This document shows positions 34,275-43,398 of a stretch of 64,000 bases of DNA, in pieces. The stretch is from UMGS1491 sp944380925 (GTDB lineage Bacteria; Bacillota; Clostridia; Oscillospirales; Acutalibacteraceae). Within the stretch, counting starts at the first letter, position 1, and every line of letters begins with the position of its first letter. Location: contig CALWJD010000003.1 in NCBI GenBank assembly GCA_944380925.1, positions 81,090 through 145,089 on the forward strand, given 5' to 3'. Below the pieces are notes generated by a model, which was not told the origin of the DNA, did no database searches, and saw only the letters and a list, made by a program, of their open reading frames with translations. The position numbers and the translations under genes were made by a program.

Positions 34275-37070
34275 ATGTCTGAAAATTATAACGATACTTT
34301 AAATCTTCCAAAAACAGAGTTCCCTATGCGCGGAAATTTACCGACTAAGGAACCTGAAATTTTAAAATATTGGGAAGATTTGGATATTTACGAAAAAGTT
34401 CTTGAAAAGAATAAAAATAAGCCGTCATACGTTTTGCACGACGGTCCGCCTTACGCAAACGGAAATATTCATTTGGGTCATGCGGTCAATAAAGTTTTAA
34501 AGGATATAATAGTTAAATATAAAAGCACTAATGGGTATAATTCACCTTTTGTTCCGGGTTGGGATACTCACGGTTTGCCGACCGAAATAAAAGCCAGAGC
34601 AAAATATGGCGCGGAAAAGTCCAAAAGTATGACCGATATGGAGCTTAGAAAGCTGTGTCGGGAATTTGTTTTGGAATACGTGGAAAGACAAAAGGACGGT
34701 TTTAAACGTCTTGGAGTTTTTGGGGAATGGAAAAATCCTTACATAACTTTAAAACCGGAGTATGAAGCAAAACAAATAAGGACCTTTGCCAAAATGGCCG
34801 AAAAAGAAGGCACAATATATAGGGGCTTGCGTCCCGTTTATTGGTGCCCTTCGTGCGAAACCGCATTGGCAGAAGCGGAAATAGAATATAGTAACGATAA
34901 GTGTGATTCAATATATGTAAAATTTAAGGTAAGCAAGGATAACGGGAAACTTTCAAAACTCGGAGCAGATATCGGCAATACACATTTTATAATTTGGACC
35001 ACAACTGCTTGGACGTTGCCCGGAAATGTTGCAATATGTGTTGGAAAAGATTTTGAGTATGCGCTTATTAAGAATGGTAATGAGTATTATGTTATCGCCG
35101 ATGAACTTAAAGAAAAAGTTATGAAAGACGGCGGTATTGAGGATTATGAAGTAGTTGGTAAGATTTTAGGTTCAGAGCTTGAACTCATGGAAGCGGACCA
35201 CCCGTTTTTGGATAGAAAATCGCTTGTTATAGTTGGCGATCATGTTACTGCGGAAAGTGGCTCAGGCTGTGTCCATACTGCTCCCGGACACGGTATGGAA
35301 GACTTTGAAGTTTGCAAAAATTATAAGCAGCTACCAATAGTGGTGCCGGTAAACAGCAGGGGAGTTTTAACCGATGAAGCCGGTATGTTTTCAGGTCAAT
35401 ATATAAGTAAAGCAGGCAAACAAATTTGTGATGTTTTAAGTGCAAAAGGACTTTTATTTGCGATAAAAACTATTGACCACCAGTATCCGCATTGTTGGCG
35501 CTGCAAGTCTGGAATTATTTTTAGGGCAACCAAACAATGGTTTTGTTCGGTGGATAACTTTAAAAAACAAGCTTTAGATGCTATTGAATCGGTCAAATGG
35601 GTTCCCGCCTGGGGTAAAGAACGTATGATTTCTATGGTAACCGAACGCAAAGATTGGTGTATTTCGAGGCAAAGGAAATGGGGAGTGCCGATTCCGATTT
35701 TATTTTGCAATCACTGCGATAAAGAAATTATCAGTAAAGAAATTATGCTAAACATCGCTGATATTTTTGAAAAGGAAGGATCCGATTCTTGGTACGAACA
35801 CGATGTCGGGCATTTTGTAAAAGAAGGTTTTGTCTGTCCGCATTGTGGCAAGATCGATTTTAGAAAAGAACAAGATATCATGGACGTTTGGTTTGATTCC
35901 GGAACATCTCACGAAGCTGTGTGCAGTGCAAGACCGGAGCTTACGTTCCCTGCGGATTTGTATTTAGAGGGTGCAGATCAATATAGAGGTTGGTTCCAAT
36001 CTTCTTTGCTTACTTCCGTTGCTTCGAAAGGGTGCGCTCCTTATAAAAACGTGTTAACCCATGGTTGGACGGTTGACGAAGAAGGAAAGAAACAATCAAA
36101 GTCGCAAAATAATGGTGTTGATCCCGGAAAAGTTATGAATAAATATGGCGCTGATGTATTAAGACTTTGGGTGTCTTCTGTGGATTATCATTCAGATATG
36201 AAAATTTCTGAAGGAATTTTAAAGCAGCTTAGCGAATCATATAGAAAAATAAGAAATACGGCACGCTTTATAATGGGAAACCTTTATGATTTTGACCCAA
36301 ATAAAGATAAGGTTGATCTTGATAAAATTTCAAATCTTGATAAATGGGCATTGGCAAAATTAAATGCGCTTATAGAAAAAGTAGGACAAAATTATGAATC
36401 TTTCGAGTTTTATAACGTATATCACGCTATCCAGAATTTCTGTATTGTTGATATGTCCAATTTCTATTTGGACGTTATAAAAGATAGGCTTTACGTTGAA
36501 AAGAAAGAGGGATTTGAGCGCAGAAGTGCGCAGACGGTTATATATATTGTTTTAAATTCTTTGGTTAAGATGATAGCTCCGATTTTATCCTATACTGCCG
36601 AAGAAATATGGAAGTATATGCCACATTTAAATTCAGAAGTGGCAGAAAGTGTATTTTTAAACGACATGAATTCAAAGGTTAATATCGAAACTTCTGACGA
36701 ATTTATAAGCCGCTGGGATAGAATCCATAAAATAAGGGACGAAATTAAAAAGATTCTTGAAATTCAAAGAAAAAATAAAGTTATAGGTTCTTCGCTTGAA
36801 GCCGACGTTACTATATATGGTGACGGTGAATTGCTTGAATTTATAAAAGAAAACATTTATGATATTAAACTTACGCTTATGGTGTCTGAAGTAAAAGTGG
36901 AAATGGGCGGAAAAGGTGAGTATGAAGCGGAAAATATAAAAGGTTTATCTATAAGTATCGCTCATTCCGGATATCAAAAATGTGAGCGCTGTTGGAACTA
37001 TAGCAGTACCGTTGGAAAAGATAAAGAAAATCCGACAATATGTGAAAGATGCAGTAATGTTTTAAAGTAA
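34275..37070 (+). CDS. ileS: Isoleucyl-tRNA synthetase
   Basis: A 931-residue class I synthetase. The HIGH motif is in P-Y-A-N-G-N-I-H-L-G-H at about 60-70, and the editing domain follows (T-T-T-A-W-T-L-P-G-N). The KMSKS loop reads K-K-Q-S-K-S-Q-N-N, a variant with Q in place of M. The C-terminal zinc ribbon C-E-R-C-W-N-Y...C-E-R-C is intact. The anticodon domain and length are of the bacterial type. It begins after a GAAAGGA site, and lspA follows after a hairpin. Confidence 0.97.
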   Translation: MSENYNDTLNLPKTEFPMRGNLPTKEPEILKYWEDLDIYEKVLEKNKNKPSYVLHDGPPYANGNIHLGHAVNKVLKDIIVKYKSTNGYNSPFVPGWDTHGLPTEIKARAKYGAEKSKSMTDMELRKLCREFVLEYVERQKDGFKRLGVFGEWKNPYITLKPEYEAKQIRTFAKMAEKEGTIYRGLRPVYWCPSCETALAEAEIEYSNDKCDSIYVKFKVSKDNGKLSKLGADIGNTHFIIWTTTAWTLPGNVAICVGKDFEYALIKNGNEYYVIADELKEKVMKDGGIEDYEVVGKILGSELELMEADHPFLDRKSLVIVGDHVTAESGSGCVHTAPGHGMEDFEVCKNYKQLPIVVPVNSRGVLTDEAGMFSGQYISKAGKQICDVLSAKGLLFAIKTIDHQYPHCWRCKSGIIFRATKQWFCSVDNFKKQALDAIESVKWVPAWGKERMISMVTERKDWCISRQRKWGVPIPILFCNHCDKEIISKEIMLNIADIFEKEGSDSWYEHDVGHFVKEGFVCPHCGKIDFRKEQDIMDVWFDSGTSHEAVCSARPELTFPADLYLEGADQYRGWFQSSLLTSVASKGCAPYKNVLTHGWTVDEEGKKQSKSQNNGVDPGKVMNKYGADVLRLWVSSVDYHSDMKISEGILKQLSESYRKIRNTARFIMGNLYDFDPNKDKVDLDKISNLDKWALAKLNALIEKVGQNYESFEFYNVYHAIQNFCIVDMSNFYLDVIKDRLYVEKKEGFERRSAQTVIYIVLNSLVKMIAPILSYTAEEIWKYMPHLNSEVAESVFLNDMNSKVNIETSDEFISRWDRIHKIRDEIKKILEIQRKNKVIGSSLEADVTIYGDGELLEFIKENIYDIKLTLMVSEVKVEMGGKGEYEAENIKGLSISIAHSGYQKCERCWNYSSTVGKDKENPTICERCSNVLK

Positions 37071-37085
37071 TTATATTCTAAAAGA

Positions 37086-37126
37086 AAGAAGCAAAGAGTT
37101 TAGATACATTTTTCTCTTTGCTTCTT
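37086..37126 (+). terminator. Long inverted repeat between ileS and lspA
   Basis: AAGAAGCAAAGAG (37086-37098) is exactly complementary to CTCTTTGCTTCTT (37114-37126). No clean T run follows on the right, so it may be a partial terminator or attenuator controlling lspA. Confidence 0.65.
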
Positions 37127-37151
37127 CTGATTTAAAAATAGGTGAGTGTTT

Positions 37152-37592
37152 ATGGTAGCTTTTTTTGTCTTTGCAAGTTTAATTCCGATTATTGATTTTT
37201 TGGTTAAATTTTGGATTCAAAACAATGTGCACGAGCATACGGTTTTTCCAACGTTCTTGCCTTTTTTAAGTATTACTTACGTTAAAAATTTTGGAGCAGC
37301 GCTTAGTTTGTTTTGGGGCGGAAGGTACTTTTTCATTGTGGCTTCCGTTTTGGCGATACTACTTATTTTATACTTTGTGTTTATCAAAAAAACCCGAAAC
37401 AAACTTTTTTTATTGGGGTCTGCATTTATAGTAGGTGGGGGAATAGGTAATTTAATTGATCGCATATACTTAGGATATGTTGTTGATTACCTAAAGCTTT
37501 CTTTTTTTGGCCCCGTATGCAATATTTCGGATTACTTTATAACTTTTGGAGTTATTCTTTTTGCTTTTTATCTTTTAACTAAGAAAGATTAA
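37152..37592 (+). CDS. lspA: Lipoprotein signal peptidase (signal peptidase II)
   Basis: A 146-residue membrane aspartic protease that cleaves the signal peptide of lipoproteins. It has four hydrophobic segments, with catalytic Asp in N-L-I-D-R-I and in N-I-S-D-Y-F-I near residues 102 and 126. The frame extends to a GTG at 37146, but AGGTGAG lies just before the ATG at 37152. Its substrates probably include the two lipoproteins predicted elsewhere in this window. Confidence 0.96.
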   Translation: MVAFFVFASLIPIIDFLVKFWIQNNVHEHTVFPTFLPFLSITYVKNFGAALSLFWGGRYFFIVASVLAILLILYFVFIKKTRNKLFLLGSAFIVGGGIGNLIDRIYLGYVVDYLKLSFFGPVCNISDYFITFGVILFAFYLLTKKD

Positions 37593-37596
37593 CGCC

Positions 37597-38820
37597 CTAA
37601 AACTCTTTCTTTAGATTTTGCATTTCTTTTGTGGTTTTTTCAGAACATATTTGTCCGTATGAATAAAGTATTACGCCGTTATAGTTTAGTTTTTTAGAAA
37701 TTTTAAATTCTCTTGCAAGTATATTGTTTTTGCCCTTCCATGTTCCGTTATCGGCATCTGTTCCTATTTTATAAAGCGCCAAACCACAATAAAGGTTAAC
37801 ATTTTTGTTTTTTACAAGGTTTCTCCATTCTTTTGCGGTTTTTTCGAAAGGCTTAGTTTTAAAGTCTAAGCTCCAATAAATTTGCGGGCAAATGTAATCA
37901 ATATATCCGTTTTTTTCGCACCAAGTTTTAACGTCAGCGCCCATAGAGTAGCAGTTACCGGTATTTCCGGAAGGTGATATGCCAAATTCTACGTTAGGCT
38001 TAATTTCCTTTACGGATTTATAAACTTTTTTGACGAACGTATTTACATTCTTCATCCTCCACTGATGAATGCCCATTTTCCCGCCCTTTTTGCAGTAATT
38101 TTTATATGCCGTATCTTTTGCCGTAGCATCTGCACTTGTTGGGTAGAAATAATCATCAAAGTGAATTCCGTCTACATCGTATTTTTTAACTATTTCTTTA
38201 ACGCCATCAACTATTAAATTTTGAACTTCTGAATATGCGGGATTATAGCAAATGCCGCCGTCGTATTTAATAAAGTATTTTTTGGGTTTTAACTTGTTGT
38301 AAGGATTGGATGCACTGAGCTTGCTTGGAACGTTATTTAAAGATATTCTAAACGGATTTATCCAAGCATGAAATTCAAGGCCGCTTGCATGAGCTTTTTT
38401 AACCATATATTTTAATGGGTCAAATCCCGGATTTTTTCCTTGTTCTCCTGTTAAGCAGTGTGACCATGGAAATGTTTTTGAGGGATAAAGTGCATCGCTA
38501 AATGGCCTTACTGCAACAAATAAAGCGTTCATTTTATTTTTCTTTGCTATTCTTACCATATTGTCAAACTTAAGTTTAAATGCCCTCTCAGGATTTGGGT
38601 GAGAACCCATATTCAAATTTATATATGATATCCAAACTCCGCGCATAGGAGCTTCCCTGTGCTTTTTAGATACAGATGTCGTTTTTGTGGTGGTCTTAGG
38701 AGCGCTTTTTGATTTTGCAAATGTTTCGTTGCTTGCAAATTTACATATAGTCAGTACTATTGCGAGAATGAAAATTTGTAGTAAATAAAATTTTGTTTTT
38801 TTAAATTTCATTTTAAACAT
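37597..38820 (-). CDS. Exported family 10-like glycosyl hydrolase (GHL10/DUF187)
   Basis: A 407-residue protein with a signal or anchor segment (F-Y-L-L-Q-I-F-I-L-A-I-V-L-T). A short lysine/threonine linker and a GHL10 domain of about 330 residues follow. The domain begins R-G-V-W-I-S-Y-I-N-L and contains H-A-W-I-N-P-F-R, D-G-I-H-F-D-D-Y-F-Y-P and P-Q-I-Y-W-S. This family of YngK-like enzymes is predicted to act on cell-wall or surface glycans, and no precise substrate is known. GGAGG lies ten bases before the ATG at 38820. It shares the minus strand with rpe, 28 bases upstream of it. Confidence 0.9.
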   Translation of the reverse strand: MFKMKFKKTKFYLLQIFILAIVLTICKFASNETFAKSKSAPKTTTKTTSVSKKHREAPMRGVWISYINLNMGSHPNPERAFKLKFDNMVRIAKKNKMNALFVAVRPFSDALYPSKTFPWSHCLTGEQGKNPGFDPLKYMVKKAHASGLEFHAWINPFRISLNNVPSKLSASNPYNKLKPKKYFIKYDGGICYNPAYSEVQNLIVDGVKEIVKKYDVDGIHFDDYFYPTSADATAKDTAYKNYCKKGGKMGIHQWRMKNVNTFVKKVYKSVKEIKPNVEFGISPSGNTGNCYSMGADVKTWCEKNGYIDYICPQIYWSLDFKTKPFEKTAKEWRNLVKNKNVNLYCGLALYKIGTDADNGTWKGKNNILAREFKISKKLNYNGVILYSYGQICSEKTTKEMQNLKKEF

Positions 38821-38848
38821 TATTTTATAGCCTCCTTATAATTAATAT

Positions 38849-39508
38849 CTATTTTTTTAGTTTTTCTATGGCTTTGTCTACGTCACTAGATCCAAATATA
38901 CATGTTCCCGAAACGCAGATATCAACCGGATATTTTTTAACCGTTTCAATCGTATCAAAGTTTATGCCGCCGTCTACTTCTATGAGCAAATCTTTATTTT
39001 GCAGATTGTTTTTTATAAAAACTGATTTTTCCATTTGGTTTTCCATGAATTTTTGTCCGCCGAAGCCCGGTTCTACCGTCATGATAAGTACCAAGTCGAT
39101 CTTATCTAAAAATGGTATTAAAACGTCAGGCCTTGTATTTGGTTTTAGTGATATGCCCACTTTTTTGTTATATTTTCTTATTTCGTTTATTGTGCTTAAA
39201 GTATCGGATTTTGATTCAATATGAAAGGTTATTATATCGGAGCCTGCATCCGCAAAAGATTTTATGTATTTCAAAGGATGGTCTATCATTAGGTGAGTAT
39301 CAAAAGGTAGTAAACTTTTTGATCTGAGCGACTTAATAATATCTGATCCAAAAGATATGTTTGGTACAAAATTTCCATCCATAACATCCATATGAACCAT
39401 ATCTGCATTCTTTATTTTTTTTATTTCCTTTTCCATATTGGAAAAATCACAAGCAAGCATAGAGGGGGAGACTTTCATAAATTTAATGGTAATAAAACCA
39501 CTTTTCAC
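38849..39508 (-). CDS. rpe: Ribulose-phosphate 3-epimerase
   Basis: A pentose-phosphate TIM-barrel enzyme of about 210-219 residues that interconverts ribulose-5-phosphate and xylulose-5-phosphate. The family sequence begins K-V-S-P-S-M-L-A-C-D-F and contains M-D-V-M-D-G-N-F-V-P-N, D-T-H-L-M, V-E-P-G-F-G-G-Q and E-V-D-G-G-I. The frame opens at GTG 39508, but its ribosome site is only two bases away. ATG at 39478 matches the usual N-terminus, so the first ten residues may not be translated. Other pentose-phosphate genes are not in the window. Confidence 0.93.
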   Translation of the reverse strand: MKSGFITIKFMKVSPSMLACDFSNMEKEIKKIKNADMVHMDVMDGNFVPNISFGSDIIKSLRSKSLLPFDTHLMIDHPLKYIKSFADAGSDIITFHIESKSDTLSTINEIRKYNKKVGISLKPNTRPDVLIPFLDKIDLVLIMTVEPGFGGQKFMENQMEKSVFIKNNLQNKDLLIEVDGGINFDTIETVKKYPVDICVSGTCIFGSSDVDKAIEKLKK

Positions 39509-39694
39509 ACCTTTCTTTGTTTTTAAAACTGTATCTTACATATATATGAAAATGTTTTGAATTCTATGAATAAAACATTTTAACGTTTGGATTTTATCAT
39601 ATTTTATATAAATTGTCAAGTTTGGTATAGCTTTTTCATTGGTTTCACGATTTGGTTCTCATTTGCATAATGTGTTAGTGGGAGGATGATAAAA

Positions 39695-40120
39695 ATGAAG
39701 ACAAATTGTAATAAAAGCTGTATATGTGGCGGTTGTAAATTAGTTGGCACAATATTAGGAATAATTGTAGGCGTAATTATCGGAATAATATTTTCTTTAG
39801 GTTATACTTCGCTTATAGCTACGGGAATTTGGATTGCCTTTGGTTTGGCAACATTCTTTTTGCTATATATTTTAGGTGCATTGCTCTTTGGTTTGTGTAG
39901 TGGTTCGTGCAGTATAATTGTGAGCTGTATAAGGCAAAATTTAGGATGTTTATTAACCGGTATTATAGGAACAATTCTTACAACTTTGGCAGCGTTATCA
40001 GTTAGTTTAGATACAGCATCTATTGCCATAATATTGCTTGTTGGCCTTGGCGCATTTTTCTTTACGTTTTTAATCGTGGGGATTATTTCGTTTATAAAAT
40101 GTGCCGTTAATTGCGATTAG
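39695..40120 (+). CDS. Small polytopic membrane protein of unknown function
   Basis: A 141-residue protein with a cysteine-rich N-terminus (C-N-K-S-C-I-C-G-G-C) followed by about four hydrophobic segments rich in Gly and Ile. Short cysteine-containing loops also occur (C-S-G-S-C-S, C-I-R-Q-N-L-G-C). The N-terminal C-x3-C-x-C-x2-C cluster could bind metal. No family is recognised. The ATG at 39686 abuts GGAGG, so 39695 is chosen. A strong hairpin follows about 100 bases downstream. Confidence 0.65.
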   Translation: MKTNCNKSCICGGCKLVGTILGIIVGVIIGIIFSLGYTSLIATGIWIAFGLATFFLLYILGALLFGLCSGSCSIIVSCIRQNLGCLLTGIIGTILTTLAALSVSLDTASIAIILLVGLGAFFFTFLIVGIISFIKCAVNCD

Positions 40121-40211
40121 TCAAAAAATAAAAAGAAAAATCGGAATAGAACACGCATTAAACAAAAGCTTTTTTAAATTACTAATCATAACCATGCGCA
40201 AAAGACGTGGT

Positions 40212-40248
40212 ATGTAAATCCCCATGCAGAAATAAAGGCCCACCCGCA
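40212..40248 (+). terminator. Long GC-rich hairpin
   Basis: AATAAAGGCCCACCCGC and GCGGGGTGGTCTTTATT form a near-perfect inverted repeat around AAA at about 40212-40248. It may end transcription from 39695-40120, or be an end structure of the IS200-like remnant that begins just beyond it. Confidence 0.65.
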
Positions 40249-40342
40249 AAGCGGGGTGGTCTTTATTGTATGCAGAAAACCAAGCAATAGTCGCGTGATT
40301 CAGTAGAGCTTAAGCGATGAATAGAAGAAATCTGACAAGAAT

Positions 40343-40615
40343 ATCATCAAAGACGAGTATATGTGATATTTACAAGGAAAAAGTAGTTTGATGATATTTC
40401 AAAGATTTGGAAATATGAAATTTGCATATAGGAATCGAGAATTTTGGTGCAAAGGATATTATGTGGATACAGCAGGGAAAAATGCAAGAGCAATAAAAGA
40501 ATACATAAAAAATCAGTTGAAGCAAGATAGAGAATGTTATCAGTTAAGTTTATTTGATACAAGAGACCCTTTTAAAGGGTTGCCAGTAACAAATGCACGG
40601 CTGTCAGGCCAATGA
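40343..40615 (+). pseudogene. Remnant of an IS200/IS605 family TnpA transposase
   Basis: The last 80 or so residues of an IS200-type Y1 transposase are readable: Y-L-Q-G-K-S-S-L-M-I-F-Q-R-F, then F-W-C-K-G-Y-Y-V-D-T-A-G-K-N and I-K-E-Y-I-K-N-Q-L-K. The matching upstream words S-S-K-T-S-I-C-D lie in another frame, and a TGA sits at 40364, so one base has been lost. The catalytic tyrosine region (Y-Y-V-D-T context) is present but the N-terminal HUH motif is gone. It is a dead element. Confidence 0.8.
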
Positions 40616-40694
40616 AAAAGTCACTTGTGGCTTGCCAGTAGTATTAAGGCTATACCCGAAACAGAAATACTTCCTGCTATGCGGGTGAATCTTT

Positions 40695-40829
40695 ATGAAA
40701 ATTACAAGTAAAGTGAATTTCTTAGCTTATTTTGCCATGAACCGAATTGGTGATAGTGTAGATTGGATTTTAATAACTTGGTTACTTTATATTTTTAAAG
40801 TATATCGTCATAATTGTCATCGTCTTTGA
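40695..40829 (+). pseudogene. N-terminal fragment of an MFS transporter
   Basis: After GGGTGA and seven bases, an ATG opens 44 codons: F-L-A-Y-F-A-M-N-R-I-G-D-S-V-D-W-I-L-I-T-W-L-L-Y. This matches the first helix of many major-facilitator proteins (G-D-S-x-D-x-I-A-x-T-W-L-x-Y), after which the likeness ends. The end overlaps the stop of the opposite-strand ankyrin gene at 40817. A deletion or insertion joint near 40800 is likely. Confidence 0.55.
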
Positions 40830-42841
40830 TGGCTTGTGCGCGCTCGTTTACAATCAGGTTCCATATCTGAGAGCTCATCTTCATCTGAGCTTTCGTCTTC
40901 CGATCCGAATTCTTCGCTCTCTGTCCGAACTTCGTCATCATATGGTTCGAAATCATTATCGTCCGGTGACAATGCTGCGGACGCTGCGGCGGCGGATGAG
41001 CGTGTGTCATCATCTCCTGTATCTGATACAAATTCAGGTTTGTGGGTATCAGAAACACACTTTAAAAATTCTGCCATAGCTTTATCGGATAAATCGCAAT
41101 GTTGAATATACTCGGCGGGGAGCCCACTTTCTAGCAAACACTGAAAGAACTTGGACAGTTTTCTTTGCTCGGCGTCGTTATCTAAAATGCGTATAGCTTC
41201 GCGTAAGGCGGCTAATGCGGTGTTGCTGTGTATAACTCTATTACGTTCATCAATTACTTTGCAATGCTGTAATATCATCTGTATATCCCCTAATTTGGTG
41301 TCCGTGGGCAATGTTTCTATATAGTGTCTTAGCTTGTCCATGTCCAAAGTGTAAGCATGAGGGATTTCAAATGGAAGATGTAACTTATCACATACATTCT
41401 GTTTGATATCGTCTTCGATAGTTCGTGCATCTCTTAGTGTTTCAAGAGCCGTCTTACCATTTTTATTTTTTAAATCAGTATTTATTCCGAGTTCATTTAG
41501 ACAGTCACAGAATAAAACCAGATACTCTTTATCTATTTTACCTGACACACAATATTCTATTACTGTATGTAGAATGGTATTGCCTTTTCTATCTTGATAA
41601 TTAATTCCGTTTTCGGTGTGGTGTGAGCTTGCATATCTGGTTATAAATGCAAGCAGTTCTGATCTTAAATTGCCCCATCCGCTGCGGGTACGCGGCTGTT
41701 CATAGCCTGCTAATTCTTCTAGCTTTGTTTGCAAATTAGGGGCGTAGTCGGCAAATTGTTTTTGAATGTTTTCAATTACTTCTGCACGTATATATCGTCT
41801 AGTTTGCGTATTGCTAAAAGTACAGTTGTACATATTTGTATTTTTAGGATCAAATCCGTGTTGAGCTAAGTGATGTGCAGTCATTACCATTAATTTGTAT
41901 CTTGTATCTGCAGGTACGTCTGTTGGGGTATGATGTAAATAACTAATAATTAAATGAAGTAATGTGGAGTTTATAAAGTTTTTAGCATTAATACCACCAA
42001 TGTCTGCATTTTGTTCTGAAAAATAGGTAAAATAGGCATCGATTTCTTGATCTATATCAACAAAAGATTCCGGAGTCATTTTATCGGTTTCCGATTTGTT
42101 AATCGCGTCCAGCTGTCTTACCCATGTATCCAGATGTTCTTTAAACTCGGTAAATAGATGAATTTTTCTTTCCCTAATCTGTTTAGCATGTACAAACGCC
42201 ATTCTTTGGCGGTAGTGTCGGCGTTTAACTGAATGATCTGCGGCGGTTTTTTGTAGTTTATTAAGTACATGAGTGTCGGCTCCGTTTGATATCAGGTAAT
42301 TGGCCACGCTTTCACAATCGTACTGTTTAGCTAAAATTAACGGAGTATTTTCACGGTAAACTGTATTAGCATCGATATTTGCCGGTGGTGCACTAATTCC
42401 GTATGCGGTGGGGTTTAGCAATATGCTGGCAAGAGTTATGCAGTCAAATCTTGCCGCAATGTGGAGCAGTGTATTTTCGGCATAAATCGATGTATCCAAA
42501 CCGTCAGTTGAGGAGCGTGCAACCAGCTGACAAAGTTGAACAAGGATTTGCTCCTCCTTGCTTCCCGGTAAAATAGTTTTTGGTGCGCATCTGCCGTTTC
42601 GCATTTCGGTAGCATAGTGAAACATAATACTACATATTATGTCATGAGATTCCCGCTTGGAACCCATGGTAGGTTTAGTTCGAAGAAAATCGTCAATTTT
42701 CTCTTTTGTCCAATAACGACTGTGTTTCAACCCTATATTTACAGATTTTGAATCCAAAGCACGAGCTACGTTGCAAGAGCCTGTGAATACCGAAAGGCAT
42801 GCAATTGCTGATAAAAACTTAACTTTTGTTTTTAATTTCAT
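40817..42841 (-). CDS. Large exported ankyrin-repeat protein with acidic, NLS-like C-terminal tail
   Basis: A 674-residue protein. Residues 1-29 are a signal peptide (K-L-K-T-K-V-K-F-L-S-A-I-A-C-L-S-V-F-T-G). Cleavage could follow A-R-A, or a weak lipobox at T-G-S-C could apply. Ankyrin repeats are readable at about 128-205 (N-T-L-L-H-I-A-A-R, N-T-P-L-I-L-A-K-Q) and 420-490 (G-N-T-I-L-H-T-V-I-E-Y), separated by helical regions. The last 70 residues are Asp/Glu/Ser rich with CK2-like sites (S-E-D-E-S-S-D-E-D-E) and end in C-K-R-A-R-T-S-H-Q-R-R, which resembles a nuclear localisation signal. It has a strong promoter and higher GC than neighbouring genes. A host-directed effector is inferred. 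Confidence 0.85.
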   Translation of the reverse strand: MKLKTKVKFLSAIACLSVFTGSCNVARALDSKSVNIGLKHSRYWTKEKIDDFLRTKPTMGSKRESHDIICSIMFHYATEMRNGRCAPKTILPGSKEEQILVQLCQLVARSSTDGLDTSIYAENTLLHIAARFDCITLASILLNPTAYGISAPPANIDANTVYRENTPLILAKQYDCESVANYLISNGADTHVLNKLQKTAADHSVKRRHYRQRMAFVHAKQIRERKIHLFTEFKEHLDTWVRQLDAINKSETDKMTPESFVDIDQEIDAYFTYFSEQNADIGGINAKNFINSTLLHLIISYLHHTPTDVPADTRYKLMVMTAHHLAQHGFDPKNTNMYNCTFSNTQTRRYIRAEVIENIQKQFADYAPNLQTKLEELAGYEQPRTRSGWGNLRSELLAFITRYASSHHTENGINYQDRKGNTILHTVIEYCVSGKIDKEYLVLFCDCLNELGINTDLKNKNGKTALETLRDARTIEDDIKQNVCDKLHLPFEIPHAYTLDMDKLRHYIETLPTDTKLGDIQMILQHCKVIDERNRVIHSNTALAALREAIRILDNDAEQRKLSKFFQCLLESGLPAEYIQHCDLSDKAMAEFLKCVSDTHKPEFVSDTGDDDTRSSAAAASAALSPDDNDFEPYDDEVRTESEEFGSEDESSDEDELSDMEPDCKRARTSHQRR

Positions 42842-42874
42842 GTAAACACTTTCCTTTGTTAAATTAATAACTAT

Positions 42875-42903
42875 ATTGTAACATAAATATAATTATTTGT
42901 CAA
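42875..42903 (-). promoter_or_regulatory. Sigma-A type promoter for the large ankyrin gene
   Basis: On the minus strand, TTGACA (42903-42898) and TACAAT (42880-42875) have a 17-base spacer, 34 bases before the ATG. Confidence 0.85.
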
Positions 42904-43060
42904 TATATTTTTTATGTAGAAAAATGCATAGTTAAGATTTTTAATTGTATTGAATTTTGGAAATCAAAATATATTATTAGTAAAATTACTATAGTTATTG
43001 TCCTAAATTTTCTAAAATAAAAAGATTTTCTATTATAAAATAAAAAATTAAGAAATTCTA

Positions 43061-43088
43061 TTGACTTACACTTTGATGTGAATATAAT
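43061..43088 (+). promoter_or_regulatory. Promoter for tRNA-Asn
   Basis: TTGACT at 43061-43066 and TATAAT at 43083-43088, with a 16-base spacer, lie 33 bases before the tRNA. Confidence 0.8.
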
Positions 43089-43121
43089 ATAGCTATAAGG
43101 TTACAATATTAGGGTGAATAT

Positions 43122-43197
43122 TCCTCCTTAGCTCAGTCGGTAGAGCATGCGGCTGTTAACCGCAGGGTCGTTGGTTCGAGTCCAACAGGGGGAGCCA
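43122..43197 (+). tRNA. tRNA-Asn (anticodon GTT)
   Basis: A standard cloverleaf with acceptor TCCTCCT/AGGGGGA and D-loop AGTCGGTAGA. The anticodon loop has GTT in CTGTTAA, the T-loop is GGTTCGAGTCC, and CCA is encoded at 43195-43197. A promoter precedes it and a terminator follows. Confidence 0.97.
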
Positions 43198-43205
43198 AAT
43201 AAATC

Positions 43206-43232
43206 CCCTATTTAAAGGGGATTTTCCTTTTT
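43206..43232 (+). terminator. Terminator after tRNA-Asn
   Basis: AATCCCCT pairs with AGGGGATT across a six-base loop just after the tRNA. A pyrimidine-rich T tract follows. Confidence 0.8.
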
Positions 43233-43255
43233 CCCAAGAATAAAAATTAATTTTT

Positions 43256-43293
43256 TATGGGTACTAAAATTTAATATGGGTACTAAAATTTAA
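43256..43293 (+). repeat. Two tandem copies of a 19-base repeat
   Basis: TATGGGTACTAAAATTTAA occurs at 43256-43274 and again at 43275-43293 without a gap, 60 bases past tRNA-Asn. It could be an attachment-site or integration scar next to the phage-derived remnant. Confidence 0.75.
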
Positions 43294-43320
43294 AATGTTA
43301 CAGGGATTACACCACTTTAA

Positions 43321-43352
43321 AGACGTCTAATTAAATTTAGATGTCTTTTTTT
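43321..43352 (+). terminator. Hairpin with T run
   Basis: AGACGTCTAA (43321-43330) pairs with TTTAGATGTCT (43336-43346), followed by a T tract. No intact gene precedes it, so it was probably carried with a lost or decayed gene. Confidence 0.7.
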
Positions 43353-43398
43353 ATGTTCAAAAATAATTTACCGGAGAAAAAACTAATTTGGATTTAAC

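Noticed and set aside
40817..42841. Large ankyrin protein as a clear lipoprotein
   Set aside because: The candidate lipobox (T-G-S-C) lacks the usual leucine at -3, and a signal peptidase I site after A-R-A fits at least as well.
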